This document shows, in pieces, positions 1 through 9,070 of a DNA stretch of 46,803 nucleotides. The notes under the pieces were generated by a model that was not told where the DNA came from, ran no database searches, and saw only the letters and a list, made by a program, of their open reading frames with translations. Numbering within the stretch: the stretch's first letter is position 1; every line of letters begins with the position of its first letter. The stretch lies in the NCBI GenBank assembly GCA_023267045.1, contig JAHFOB010000007.1, positions 1-46,803 on the forward strand. Direction: 5' to 3'. The translations under genes and the position numbers were made by a program. This DNA is from Candidatus Zambryskiibacteriota bacterium (GTDB lineage Bacteria > Patescibacteriota > Minisyncoccia > Phycocordibacterales > DATDWN01).

Positions 1-45
1 CCGAGTTTTTTTGAGAAAATGGCCATATACGGTAGAATAGCATAA

Positions 46-789
46 ATGAAAAGTAGCGCAAAAAAATATTACATCCTATTAACTGGACTTGTTTTTATTT
101 TTATTTTCGCTCTTGTTATGTACTCACTCGGCTATAGAATAAAAAGTGATTTTACTTTAGGCAAAATAGGATATTTGGACGTAACTCTGTCATTACCTAA
201 CACTTCTATTTTTATTGATCAATCAAAAAAGATTGTGACCGGAAAAGAAAATGAAGCTCTTAAAGTAGCTCTGTCTCCAAATAACCATTCTATTATTATT
301 TCTCACGAAAGTTATTTTCCCTGGAAAAAAGATTTTGAGATGCCAAGCGCTGGCACAGTTATACTCTCTCCGATGTTCGTTTCTCAAAATCCTTCTGGAG
401 AAATTATTGCAGAAAACGATCCAGAGTACCGAAAAATTAAAAATATCATAAGTTCTGATAAATTACCGACGAAAGATTCTCCGCGTCTGTCGGAAGATAA
501 AATAGTTTCTGTTTGGGTAGAAGAAGGAGCTATTTTGGCCAAAACTGGAGAGGATGTCCAAACTGTTATAACACCAGACACTACAATACGAAATCTTTAT
601 TTCTACAAAAATAGATCTGACACTTTAATTTTTTCTACAGAAAACAGCATATTTGCCATAGAAATAGATAAAAACGGTGGACAAAACTTTATGCCAATAT
701 ACAAAGGTCAAGAACCAGTATTTGTCGGATCAAATCCTAACTTTATATATGTTTTTGACGGAGGACCTTTGATGCAAGTTAATATATAA
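46..789 (+). CDS. Hypothetical membrane-anchored protein (N-terminal TM segment, PEGA-like N-terminal region)
   Basis: 247 aa ORF; hydrophobic N-terminus YYILLTGLVFIFIFALVMYSLGY; no clear family motif. Confidence 0.6.
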   Translation: MKSSAKKYYILLTGLVFIFIFALVMYSLGYRIKSDFTLGKIGYLDVTLSLPNTSIFIDQSKKIVTGKENEALKVALSPNNHSIIISHESYFPWKKDFEMPSAGTVILSPMFVSQNPSGEIIAENDPEYRKIKNIISSDKLPTKDSPRLSEDKIVSVWVEEGAILAKTGEDVQTVITPDTTIRNLYFYKNRSDTLIFSTENSIFAIEIDKNGGQNFMPIYKGQEPVFVGSNPNFIYVFDGGPLMQVNI

Positions 790-811
790 AACTTTCTGCT
801 ATAATGCCTCT

Positions 812-2710
812 ATGCGCATCGTTACGGTTATTCCCATAAGCCGAGGCATCTCCAAAGATACTCTGACCTATTTCACCACAAAAGATGCAAACCTCGGATC
901 GATTGTTTCAATACCACTCCGCAAAAAAATAGTCTACGGATTAGTTGTTGGTAACAGAGAAGTCAAAGAAATAAAGTCAGAACTGAAATCTCTATCATAT
1001 AGTATAAGAAAAATAGAAAGAGTTGAGACAAAAGTTTTTTTATCAGACGCGTTTGTCAAAGCTGTCCAGAAAATCGCTGACTATCACGCTTCTAGTGTCG
1101 GAGCAGTGCTTTCGGTTTTGATACCAAAAGCTGTTTTAGAAAATAGTTCAGAATTGCCTGTACAAGAAAAAAACCCTCTTTCTGGAGTCTTTAATGAAAC
1201 TCTACTTTTACAATCGAGCGATGAAGAAAGATACGCTAATTATAAAAGTCTGATACGTGAAGAATTTGCCAAAAATCGTAGTGTATTTTTCTGTCTACCA
1301 ACAATAGAAGATTTGCTGAATATAAAATCAAATATTGAAAAAGGTATAGAAAAATACACTTTTGTTTTACATGGGGGTTTAGCAAAAAAAGAAATCATCG
1401 GTCTGTGGCAAAAAATAATGTCAGAAAATCATCCTGTAGTTATTGTTGCAACTGGATCTTTTCTATCTTTACCTAGGAGCGACATAGGAACGATTATTTT
1501 GGAAAAAGAAAGTTCTCGTTCATATAAAATGCAGACTAGACCTTATATAGATATTAGATCGGCCGTCCAAATTTTGGCAAAAGAATCAAATATTAGATTA
1601 GTTTTAGGCGATACATTACTGCGAGTTGAAACACTATGGCAAGAAAAAAATGGAAAATATGCCGAACTATCACCTCTTAAGTTTAGATTTTTGGGAACAG
1701 GCAATACTGAAATAATAGACACAAAATCTCCTTTGGATATGAAAACGAAAGAGTTTATGGTTTTGAGTACTAAAGTTAAAAACTTAATAATAAATGCTGT
1801 AGAAAATAACGAACAAACTTTTTTGTTCTGTGGAAGAAAAGGCCTCTACCCTATCACTGTTTGTAGTGACTGCGGCACGACAGTTGTCTGCAAAAACTGT
1901 AACGCTCCTGTAGTTTTATATAGTAAAAAATCAACACATCAAAATAAAAAACTTTTTGTTTGCAATCACTGTGGTGAAAGACGAGATGCTGAAGAGCTTT
2001 GTGTAAAATGTGGCGGTTGGAGACTGAACACTATAGGAATAGGCGTAGATAAAGTAGTAGAAGAAGTTCAGAAACTTTTACCAAAAGCTAAAATAATTGT
2101 GATGGATAAAGATCATATAAAAACTCACAAAATGGCAGTCAAAACCCGAGATATGTTTTATGGAAATCCGGGAAACATAATGATCGGTACAGAAATGGCA
2201 CTACTATACCTAAACCAAAAAATAGAAAACTCGGTAGTCGTTTCTATTGATTCATATTTTTCTGTGCCAGATTTTCAAATAAATGAAAAAATATTTCACA
2301 TACTTTTATCAATGAGAACTGTTTCAGAAAAAAACTTTTTTGTTCAAACAAGGCAAAATGATACAAAAATTTTCGATAACGCACTGCGTGGCAATCTTGC
2401 GGACTTTTATCGTGATGAAATAGAAGACAGAAAATCCATAGGTTATCCGCCTTTTGTGACATACATAAAAATAACTTTAGAAGGAGAAAAATTAAGGGTC
2501 AAAAAAGAAATGGAAAAAGTTTTAGAACAAGTTAAACCTTATGAATTGAAAATATTTGAGGCTTGGAATCCGGGAAGCAATAAAAAATTCTTAATCCATG
2601 GACTTATCACTCTAGAAGCTGGTAAATGGCCTGATATGGCTCTTTTAGAAAGACTTCGGGCCCTTCCGCCACAGTGCAGTGTTAAGATAGACCCACTGAC
2701 ACTTTTATGA
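812..2710 (+). CDS. priA: Primosomal protein N' (PriA), apparently ATPase-degenerate
   Basis: PriA-like architecture, Zn-binding CSDCGTTVVCKNCNAPVV...CNHCGERRDAEELCVKCGG; helicase motifs altered (see findings). Confidence 0.85.
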   Translation: MRIVTVIPISRGISKDTLTYFTTKDANLGSIVSIPLRKKIVYGLVVGNREVKEIKSELKSLSYSIRKIERVETKVFLSDAFVKAVQKIADYHASSVGAVLSVLIPKAVLENSSELPVQEKNPLSGVFNETLLLQSSDEERYANYKSLIREEFAKNRSVFFCLPTIEDLLNIKSNIEKGIEKYTFVLHGGLAKKEIIGLWQKIMSENHPVVIVATGSFLSLPRSDIGTIILEKESSRSYKMQTRPYIDIRSAVQILAKESNIRLVLGDTLLRVETLWQEKNGKYAELSPLKFRFLGTGNTEIIDTKSPLDMKTKEFMVLSTKVKNLIINAVENNEQTFLFCGRKGLYPITVCSDCGTTVVCKNCNAPVVLYSKKSTHQNKKLFVCNHCGERRDAEELCVKCGGWRLNTIGIGVDKVVEEVQKLLPKAKIIVMDKDHIKTHKMAVKTRDMFYGNPGNIMIGTEMALLYLNQKIENSVVVSIDSYFSVPDFQINEKIFHILLSMRTVSEKNFFVQTRQNDTKIFDNALRGNLADFYRDEIEDRKSIGYPPFVTYIKITLEGEKLRVKKEMEKVLEQVKPYELKIFEAWNPGSNKKFLIHGLITLEAGKWPDMALLERLRALPPQCSVKIDPLTLL

Positions 2711-2726
2711 TACTTTAGAGACAATT

Positions 2727-3290
2727 ATGCCAAAGAAAATACTACAGAAAGAGGCTCTCGTTTTGCGTAAAATCTGCCATGCTGTACCAGTCGAGGAGAT
2801 AAACTCTCCAGAGCTACATAAGATACTAAAAGAAATGAAAGAAGCTCTAGATTCACAAGATGATGGCGTTGCTATTGCTGCACCACAAATCGGCTATGCT
2901 AAAAGAATATTTGTCGTATCAAAAAGAGTTGAAAATATTGTAAAAGGGCCAAAAAAAGATCCAGAAGGAAAAGAAGATGTTGAGACTGAGAAAGATATTG
3001 TTTTTATAAACCCAGTTTTGAAAAAAGTTTCAAAAGAAAAGAAAACTGTAGAAGAGGGATGTCTGTCTGTTCGATATTTGTATGGAAAAGTCAGTCGTAG
3101 TAGCAAAGCTACCGTCGAGGCGTATGACGAGCATGGCAAAAAATTTACACGAGGTGGAACTGGGCTTTTGGCACAAATTTTCCAACACGAAATGGACCAC
3201 TTGGACGGCATACTTTTTATTGACAAGGCTAAATACGTAGAAGAAATTTTGCCAGAGAATCTAAGCAAACACAAAAATGAGCAAAAATAA
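2727..3290 (+). CDS. def: Peptide deformylase
   Basis: GVAIAAPQIG, EEGCLS, QHEMDHLDG motifs. Confidence 0.95.
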   Translation: MPKKILQKEALVLRKICHAVPVEEINSPELHKILKEMKEALDSQDDGVAIAAPQIGYAKRIFVVSKRVENIVKGPKKDPEGKEDVETEKDIVFINPVLKKVSKEKKTVEEGCLSVRYLYGKVSRSSKATVEAYDEHGKKFTRGGTGLLAQIFQHEMDHLDGILFIDKAKYVEEILPENLSKHKNEQK

Positions 3291-4155
3291 CCCAGTTTGG
3301 GCATTTTTTGGAACTGAAGGAATTTCAATTATAGTTCTTGATGAACTTAAAGCTCGAGGTTTTATTCCCCGACTGATTGTTACAGTGGAAGACAAACCGA
3401 AAGGCCGAAATCTAGAAATGTCTTCGCCAGAAGTGAAAACATGGGCAGAAAATGAAGATGTTGATTTTATTCAACTAAAAAGTTTGAAAGATAAGGAAAG
3501 TGAAGAGATTATTAGATCATCTGCTCCAGAAGGTTTTGATTTGTTTGTCGTCGCCTCATATGGCAAAATGATCCCGCAAAATATTTTAGATATTCCTAAA
3601 CACAAAACTCTAAACGTTCATCCGTCGCTTCTACCAAAACTACGAGGACCATCTCCTATCCAGAGCGCGATTCTAGAGGAAAACGAAACTGGTGTAACTA
3701 TAATGCAGGTTGATGCAGAGATGGATCATGGACCGGTAATTTCGCAAAAAAAACTAGAAATAGAATGGCCTCCATATGCAGAACAGTTAGAAAATACCTT
3801 AGGAAAACTAGGTGGTGAAATGCTGGCCGAAATAATCCCATCTTGGATAAGCGGAAAAGTTAAGGAAACTCCACAAAATGAAAATCTGGCAACATTTTGT
3901 AAAAAAATAGAAAAATCTGATGGAGAAATAAAACTGGAAGACAAAGCTGAAAAAAATCTTAGAAAAATCAGAGCCTACAGTGTTTGGCCCGGTGCATACT
4001 TTTTCTATGATGATGGAAAATCAAAAACTAGAATTATAATAAAAAAGGCTCACGTAAGTGGAGGTAAACTTGTTTTAGATAGAATACTTCCAGAAGGTAG
4101 AAAAGAAATGGACTGGCAGAGCTTTCTAAATGGAAAAAATAAACCTAACTTGTAA
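3277..4155 (+). CDS. fmt: Methionyl-tRNA formyltransferase
   Basis: NVHPSLLPKLRGPSPIQSAI motif; start overlaps end of def. Confidence 0.95.
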   Translation: MSKNNPVWAFFGTEGISIIVLDELKARGFIPRLIVTVEDKPKGRNLEMSSPEVKTWAENEDVDFIQLKSLKDKESEEIIRSSAPEGFDLFVVASYGKMIPQNILDIPKHKTLNVHPSLLPKLRGPSPIQSAILEENETGVTIMQVDAEMDHGPVISQKKLEIEWPPYAEQLENTLGKLGGEMLAEIIPSWISGKVKETPQNENLATFCKKIEKSDGEIKLEDKAEKNLRKIRAYSVWPGAYFFYDDGKSKTRIIIKKAHVSGGKLVLDRILPEGRKEMDWQSFLNGKNKPNL

Positions 4156-4317
4156 CAATATCTGGGTATTTTAGAACTGAAGTTATGCTTTGACCTGTTT
4201 CTGTTGCTATCTGTAATACATGAAGTAGAAAAATTATTACAAAAATACAACTAAAAACAAAAGTTACTAACCCTCGCCTAGCTATCTGTCGAAAACTACC
4301 AATTGGTATCTTATCTA

Positions 4318-4698
4318 TCATCTTTTTCTTCTTATATTACCCAAACTTTTTATTAAATCTTTTATTCGCGTTGCTCCTTTTCGGAAAAGTGTGTGGTATT
4401 TATTTTTCTTAGAAACTATAGTTCTCTCGGCTTCATCACGAACCACGTCTATAGCAGTATATAAATCCACTTCCTCGGCAACAGCATAAATCTGCTTGTT
4501 TCCTACTGTAACAATATTAACTTCCGCTCTAAATATTTCTCCAGACTTGTGATGTTTCGTCGTTCGACCTATTTCAACTTCACACAAAATATTTTCCTTA
4601 TTACCAAAAAACTTTTCGAGTGATGATATTTTCCTTGTAACATATTCGTCTATAGCTGGAGTAATGTCAAAATTTATAGATCGTAGTTTGATGTTCAT
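4318..4698 (-). CDS. hpf: Ribosome hibernation promoting factor / RaiA family
   Basis: MNIKLRSINFDITPAIDEYVTRKISSLEKFF, AEVNIVTVGNKQIYAVAEEVDLYTAIDVVRDEAERTI. Confidence 0.85.
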   Translation of the reverse strand: MNIKLRSINFDITPAIDEYVTRKISSLEKFFGNKENILCEVEIGRTTKHHKSGEIFRAEVNIVTVGNKQIYAVAEEVDLYTAIDVVRDEAERTIVSKKNKYHTLFRKGATRIKDLIKSLGNIRRKR

Positions 4699-4801
4699 CC
4701 CGTTAGAAATAGGAGATCTTATATTTAATAATAACTCCTGATATTAATGATTAAAGTTAACCTGACCGTGGTAACACTGAATCTCCGATATTTCTAACGG
4801 G
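4699..4801 (-). repeat. Palindromic element CCCGTTAGAAATA...TATTTCTAACGGG abutting the hpf start codon
   Basis: 13-nt perfect inverted repeat 4699-4711/4789-4801, extended by GGAGAT/ATCTCC (4712-4717/4781-4786). Confidence 0.85.
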
Positions 4802-4991
4802 ATTCATGAGCTAATTATATCACCCGCTAACTTAAAACTCCAAATAAATTGCATTCCTTCGTATTTTTGATATTATCTCTAAATGTGTTGAAGTAAATCA
4901 CTTTAACACAAACATTCCGGTGTAGTGAGAAGTGATGTTTTCACTTCGCAAGATTCGTGGCATCGACTGTTAATTAAATAAATTGTTGAAC

Positions 4992-5063
4992 TCCGCGGTA
5001 GCTCAATGGTAGAGCAATCGACTGTTAATCGATTGGTTGCAGGTTCGATCCCTGCCCGCGGAG
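4992..5063 (+). tRNA. tRNA-Asn (GTT)
   Basis: Acceptor TCCGCGG/CCGCGGA, anticodon arm ATCGA-CTGTTAA-TCGAT, T arm GCAGGTTCGATCCCTGC; CCA not encoded. Confidence 0.92.
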
Positions 5064-5077
5064 CTGAGCAATTTATT

Positions 5078-5329
5078 TCACCTATGCACACACCCGGCCC
5101 AGCAACACGGCCGGCGTTTGCCTTTGATAAGTTCCTCTATCACTCTCTTAATATGATCCTTCCTTGTCTCTATTTTCTTAACAGAGATAACCCAACAAAT
5201 CCACTCATTGCGAGCAAGTGGAGTAATATCTTGCCATGCATCGAGTGCGTCTTTCGAAGAAGCCAGCTTATCTCGCAAATCTGTTGGCAACGTATGCACC
5301 ACACCACCAGGAATTTCTTTTTTGAACAT
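5078..5329 (-). CDS. YdeI/OmpD-associated-like small protein
   Basis: MFKKEIPGGVVHTLPTDLRDKLASSKDALDAWQDITPLARNEWICWVISVKKIETRKDHIKRVIEELIKGKRRPCCW resembles the YdeI/OmpD-associated domain; start taken at internal ATG 5329. Confidence 0.7.
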   Translation of the reverse strand: MFKKEIPGGVVHTLPTDLRDKLASSKDALDAWQDITPLARNEWICWVISVKKIETRKDHIKRVIEELIKGKRRPCCWAGCVHR

Positions 5330-5419
5330 GGGATAATTATACCAAATACCGTGGATTATGAAGTCTTTTATTTTACTTCTGTTAATGATAAAATAAAATA
5401 AATAACAAAATAAAAAGCC

Positions 5420-6286
5420 ATGGATAACACAAACGATCAGTTTTATAGTGAAGCATTCAAACGAAATCGAGGACTGATAAGTGACGAGGATCAAGCTAAA
5501 TTAAGAAAAGCTCGTGTTGCGATTGCGGGGCTTGGAGCTGCTGGTGGAGTCAGCCTAACAACTCTCTTAAGATTGGGCGTTGAAAAATTTAATATCGCAG
5601 ACAATGATGTGTTTGATACGGTCAATCACAATCGTCAGGCCGGAGCCTTTGTCTCAACCAAAGGTCAGCCGAAAGTAGAGGTCATGGCAAAAATCGCACA
5701 AGATATAAATCCAAATGTAGATATCCGCAAATTTGATAAAGGTATTAGCCCAGAAAATATTGATGAGTTTTTGAAAGATGTAACAGTTGTAATGGACGGC
5801 ATGGACTTTTTTAACATGGACGCACGACTTTTGCTCTATCGTAAAGCTCGTGAACACAAAATCCCTGTTGTCGGATCAGCACCGATTGGTTTTGGATCAG
5901 CACTCCACACATTTACGCCAGACGGGATGAGTTTTGAAGAATATTGCGATATCAGAGAGAGTCAATCACTTGAAGAAAAACTACTTCGATTTGGAATTGG
6001 TCTTGGACCGTCCCTACTTCAGAGAAGTTACTACCCAATGAAAGTAGTCAATTTTAAAGATAAAGCTGCTCCATCATCGATTCTATCTATATCACTGGTT
6101 GGAAATCTAAACGGTACTCAAGCCTTTAAAGTAATAACAGGTAAAAAATATTTTAGCGCGCCTCATTCAATGCATTTTGATCCATACGTTGGAGAACTTC
6201 GAAAAGTTTATATTAAAAGAGGAAATAAAAGTCTGATGCAAAGACTAAAAATCTGGTACATAAAAAAGAAACTAAAGATTGCTTAA
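5420..6286 (+). CDS. ThiF/MoeB/HesA family (E1-like) adenylyltransferase
   Basis: Rossmann motif VAIAGLGAAGGVSLTTLLRLGV, IADNDVFDTVNHNRQ, VVMDGMDFFNMDARLLLYRKAREHKIPVVGSAPIGFGSALHTFTPDGMSFEEYCDI. Confidence 0.85.
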   Translation: MDNTNDQFYSEAFKRNRGLISDEDQAKLRKARVAIAGLGAAGGVSLTTLLRLGVEKFNIADNDVFDTVNHNRQAGAFVSTKGQPKVEVMAKIAQDINPNVDIRKFDKGISPENIDEFLKDVTVVMDGMDFFNMDARLLLYRKAREHKIPVVGSAPIGFGSALHTFTPDGMSFEEYCDIRESQSLEEKLLRFGIGLGPSLLQRSYYPMKVVNFKDKAAPSSILSISLVGNLNGTQAFKVITGKKYFSAPHSMHFDPYVGELRKVYIKRGNKSLMQRLKIWYIKKKLKIA

Positions 6287-6870
6287 TGAAAATTATTCTT
6301 GTAGGAAAAGAGGATAAATCTTTTTATGGAAAACAAGCGGCAAAAGAAGCAATCCAAGAGTTTTTTAGAGAAAACGAACAGTTAGAATTAGCTTTAGATG
6401 AAATTGAGATAACAAAAGAGTCTTCTGGCCGACCTACTTTTGTATTGAAAAATCATCCTGAAATTGACACCAGTGCATTTTGTCTTTCAATTTCCCACAC
6501 AGATCAATTTGTTGTAGTAGAAATAATAAAGGGTGGGTTGGTGGGTGTTGATATTGAAACTATTCGGAAATTCCCTATCCCCGTGTATGAAAATTTCCTG
6601 ACACCGTCCGAAAAAAAGTGGATTGAATCAATGCCTGAAAACGATAGAGATACGTACACAACTCTCGTATGGTCATTTAAAGAATCCTATCTTAAAGCTC
6701 TTGGGGTTGGACTACGAGTCCACCCATCAAAAGTAGAACTGAAACATCTAGAAAATGGAAATTTTAAATTACAAACAGAAAAAGAAAATGTAGGAATAAA
6801 TCTGTGGTACAAAATAGATAAAGAAAACAATGTAGTTATTACCAAAGTAACACTAGATTATTTGAGGTGA
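6286..6870 (+). CDS. 4'-phosphopantetheinyl transferase superfamily protein
   Basis: SGRPTF...FCLSISHTDQFVVVEII..GLVGVDIETIRKF...LVWSFKESYLKALGVGLRVHPSKVEL; TAATG overlap with preceding ThiF gene. Confidence 0.85.
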   Translation: MKIILVGKEDKSFYGKQAAKEAIQEFFRENEQLELALDEIEITKESSGRPTFVLKNHPEIDTSAFCLSISHTDQFVVVEIIKGGLVGVDIETIRKFPIPVYENFLTPSEKKWIESMPENDRDTYTTLVWSFKESYLKALGVGLRVHPSKVELKHLENGNFKLQTEKENVGINLWYKIDKENNVVITKVTLDYLR

Positions 6871-7899
6871 CTTTCTAACACTTTGGATAGTATTGATATT
6901 TTTTGTGTATCCAAGTCTGATACAAAAAGTTATCAGTCCATCTTTTACAGAAAGAGTGCTGTAGACTTCCCTACTTACTTTTTCTATTAACACAATTTCA
7001 CGTTCTGAAATACGTTCTTTATGATTTTTTTGTAGACGATTGTATAAAAACAAGATACTTGAAAGCGGTTGAACAGACAGTCCGTGAGCCGTTGCTTTAA
7101 GCCAGAGAGCCTGTAGTGCTCGTCCAGTCTCAATATATACTTCTGGGGTTTCTTCGCCTATAACAAAATATCCCAAAGCTGAACTTTGTTTGTATATTTT
7201 TCGTCTTTTAAAAAGAATAACGTGAGCAAGACCTATTTTGTTCAAGATATTTGTTAGTGACCAATTTTGCAGAATTTTGAGAGATATGACGTCAAAAAAA
7301 CTCGGTGAGATGGACCTTATATGCATACCATCGCCAGTTTTATTTAACTCTTCATCAGACCATCGAACATTTTTATAAAAATATGAATGAATTTCTGGAT
7401 TATCCAAAATTAATTCATCCCCCGTGGCCAAAAGATCTGTTAGTTTATGCAATGTCTTTTTGCTAGTCACAAGACCGAAGTTAACTTTGTAATTAGCAAC
7501 GGATTTTTTCAAATCTTCAATGACAGAACGCTCAATTGGCTTGGTTAAAAATGGTGTGCGATCTGTGTGACGATCTTTTATTGGGGGTAGTTTTGGAGGA
7601 TTTACAAATCCCGACTGAGAAAGTGTAAGTGTTGCAATATGATCTGAAGCTGTTGACTGTGGAAATAACTTAACATCTGTTTTATATCCTTTTGCCTCTG
7701 CAATTTGAACTATATTTTCTATGAGTGCCCCGTGAGCTATATATGATGGGTGTTTATCAAAATCATATAGTGCTAGTCCATCAGATGTATTAAAAATATC
7801 AATCGAATTTTCGCCCAGTCTAAAAGCCCACGGCTGAAGGTTATCCCCAGAGGGAGCGTAGACTGCAAGTTCTAGAATTTCATGTAAGATATTCTTCAT
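6853..7899 (-). CDS. Nitroreductase-fold protein
   Basis: ILELAVYAPSGDNLQPWAFRL, DRHTDRTPF, TGRALQALWLKATAHGLSVQPLSSI; 348 aa. Confidence 0.75.
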   Translation of the reverse strand: MKNILHEILELAVYAPSGDNLQPWAFRLGENSIDIFNTSDGLALYDFDKHPSYIAHGALIENIVQIAEAKGYKTDVKLFPQSTASDHIATLTLSQSGFVNPPKLPPIKDRHTDRTPFLTKPIERSVIEDLKKSVANYKVNFGLVTSKKTLHKLTDLLATGDELILDNPEIHSYFYKNVRWSDEELNKTGDGMHIRSISPSFFDVISLKILQNWSLTNILNKIGLAHVILFKRRKIYKQSSALGYFVIGEETPEVYIETGRALQALWLKATAHGLSVQPLSSILFLYNRLQKNHKERISEREIVLIEKVSREVYSTLSVKDGLITFCIRLGYTKNINTIQSVRKSPQII

Positions 7900-7972
7900 T
7901 ATCGTGTAGATTATATCACAATATTGTCATAAAATTTATTTTCTGATACCTTAATGATACTGTATTTTAAAA

Positions 7973-8001
7973 TTGACTTAAAATTTATTATATAATATAA
8001 C
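7973..8001 (+). promoter_or_regulatory. Candidate sigma70-type promoter of the first FeeM-like gene
   Basis: TTGACT - 17 nt - TATAAC, followed by AGGAGG (8007-8012) and ATG 8017. Confidence 0.4.
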
Positions 8002-8016
8002 CTCATAGGAGGATCT

Positions 8017-8718
8017 ATGGTATCTGAAACAAAAGGGTTGAAAATTGAAAGTGGGCTAGCAGCCAAGGAGGATATCGAAAAAATCCTTCAGCTAGTTGCC
8101 AGGATCTATCGAGAATCTGGCTACTTTAAAACAGATTCTGTTCCTGTTTCATGGAAAAGTACACTTTTTTCAGAAAACACCTCAATCTTTGTCGTAAAGG
8201 TTAATGGTGTCATTGTGGGCACAGTATCTGTAATTCATGATACTGGTAATATTCCCATGGATTTAGCTTTTCACGATGAACTGGAGATCTTGAGATCTAA
8301 AGGAAAAATCTCCGAAGTTGGAAAATTGGCGATCGATAAGGAACTACTGAAGAGTCTTATTGATGAAAATGGGGGAAAATCTAAAGAGCATGAGTTGTTT
8401 CAGAGAATTTCAATAACTCTTTTTGGACTTGTATATCTTGAGGGGTTGATGAAGGGTTCACGTTATCTGTGTATTGCTGTTCTCGAAAAACACTCAAGTT
8501 TTTACGAAACAGCTTTACTGTTCGAAAAAATAGGTGAACCACGCGGGTATTCAACTTCACCAGATATTCCAGCCACAATTGAGCGCCCCATGGCCCTTGA
8601 TTACAGCAAACGTTCAGAAATTCTTGCAAAGAATGGTGGACGGATCAACATGTTCTATGACGCTATGGCGCGAATGGTGCCAGAGCTGAAAAGTAAGTTC
8701 AGAACAAACACTGATTAA
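8017..8718 (+). CDS. FeeM-like N-acyltransferase (GNAT-fold N-acyl amino acid/autoinducer synthase-like)
   Basis: IYRESGYF..., VGTVSVIHDTGNIPMDLAFHDELEILRSKGKISEVGKLAIDKE, RYLCIAVLEKHSSFYETALLFEKIGEPRGY. Confidence 0.7.
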   Translation: MVSETKGLKIESGLAAKEDIEKILQLVARIYRESGYFKTDSVPVSWKSTLFSENTSIFVVKVNGVIVGTVSVIHDTGNIPMDLAFHDELEILRSKGKISEVGKLAIDKELLKSLIDENGGKSKEHELFQRISITLFGLVYLEGLMKGSRYLCIAVLEKHSSFYETALLFEKIGEPRGYSTSPDIPATIERPMALDYSKRSEILAKNGGRINMFYDAMARMVPELKSKFRTNTD

Positions 8719-8745
8719 CCAGCAACTATAGAACTGTTGCTGGTT
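8717..8745 (+). terminator. Intrinsic terminator after first FeeM-like gene
   Basis: AACCAGCAAC-tatagaact-GTTGCTGGTT followed by AATTTTTT. Confidence 0.85.
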
Positions 8746-8819
8746 AATTTTTTAATTTCGTGATAGTATTTCACTTACTCAGCAAGTAAAGATAATCTTT
8801 ATATTTTACCCAAAATCCA

Positions 8820-9065
8820 ATGCAAATTGACCAATACGTGTTCCATGTAGTATCTGATACTCTGAAGGTCCCAAAAGAAAAAATAACTAACCAAGAAAAA
8901 CTACTAGATTTAGTCCAAGACTCTATTCAACTGTTTGAACTTTTAATGCGTTTTGAGAAAGAACTTGGTAGAAACTTTGACTACGATGAAGTTGCTAAAA
9001 TAGAAAGTGTCGGAGACATAATAAAATATGCCCAAAAACTAGGCTTGCAAACTGTCAAGATTTAG
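8820..9065 (+). CDS. Acyl carrier protein
   Basis: 81 aa; LLDLVQDSIQLFELLMRFEKELGRNFDYDEVAKIESVGDIIKYA with phosphopantetheine Ser in DSI. Confidence 0.8.
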   Translation: MQIDQYVFHVVSDTLKVPKEKITNQEKLLDLVQDSIQLFELLMRFEKELGRNFDYDEVAKIESVGDIIKYAQKLGLQTVKI

Positions 9066-9070
9066 AGTTT

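Noticed and set aside
2894-3328. 144-aa antisense ORF over def/fmt
   Set aside because: Low-complexity shadow ORF opposite well-supported genes; same reasoning applied to other antisense ORFs in rpoB, rpoC, typA, hisS, uppP and the helicases.
4699-4801. Ordinary Rho-independent terminator
   Set aside because: Long (77-nt) loop, no U-tract after the stem, and the arm abuts the hpf start codon.
5006-5401. Plus-strand ORF of 131 aa
   Set aside because: It begins inside tRNA-Asn and runs antisense to the YdeI-like gene; no family resemblance.
5420-6286. ThiF as thiamine/molybdopterin biosynthesis enzyme
   Set aside because: No ThiS, MoaD or other cofactor pathway genes nearby; context is acyltransferase/ACP.
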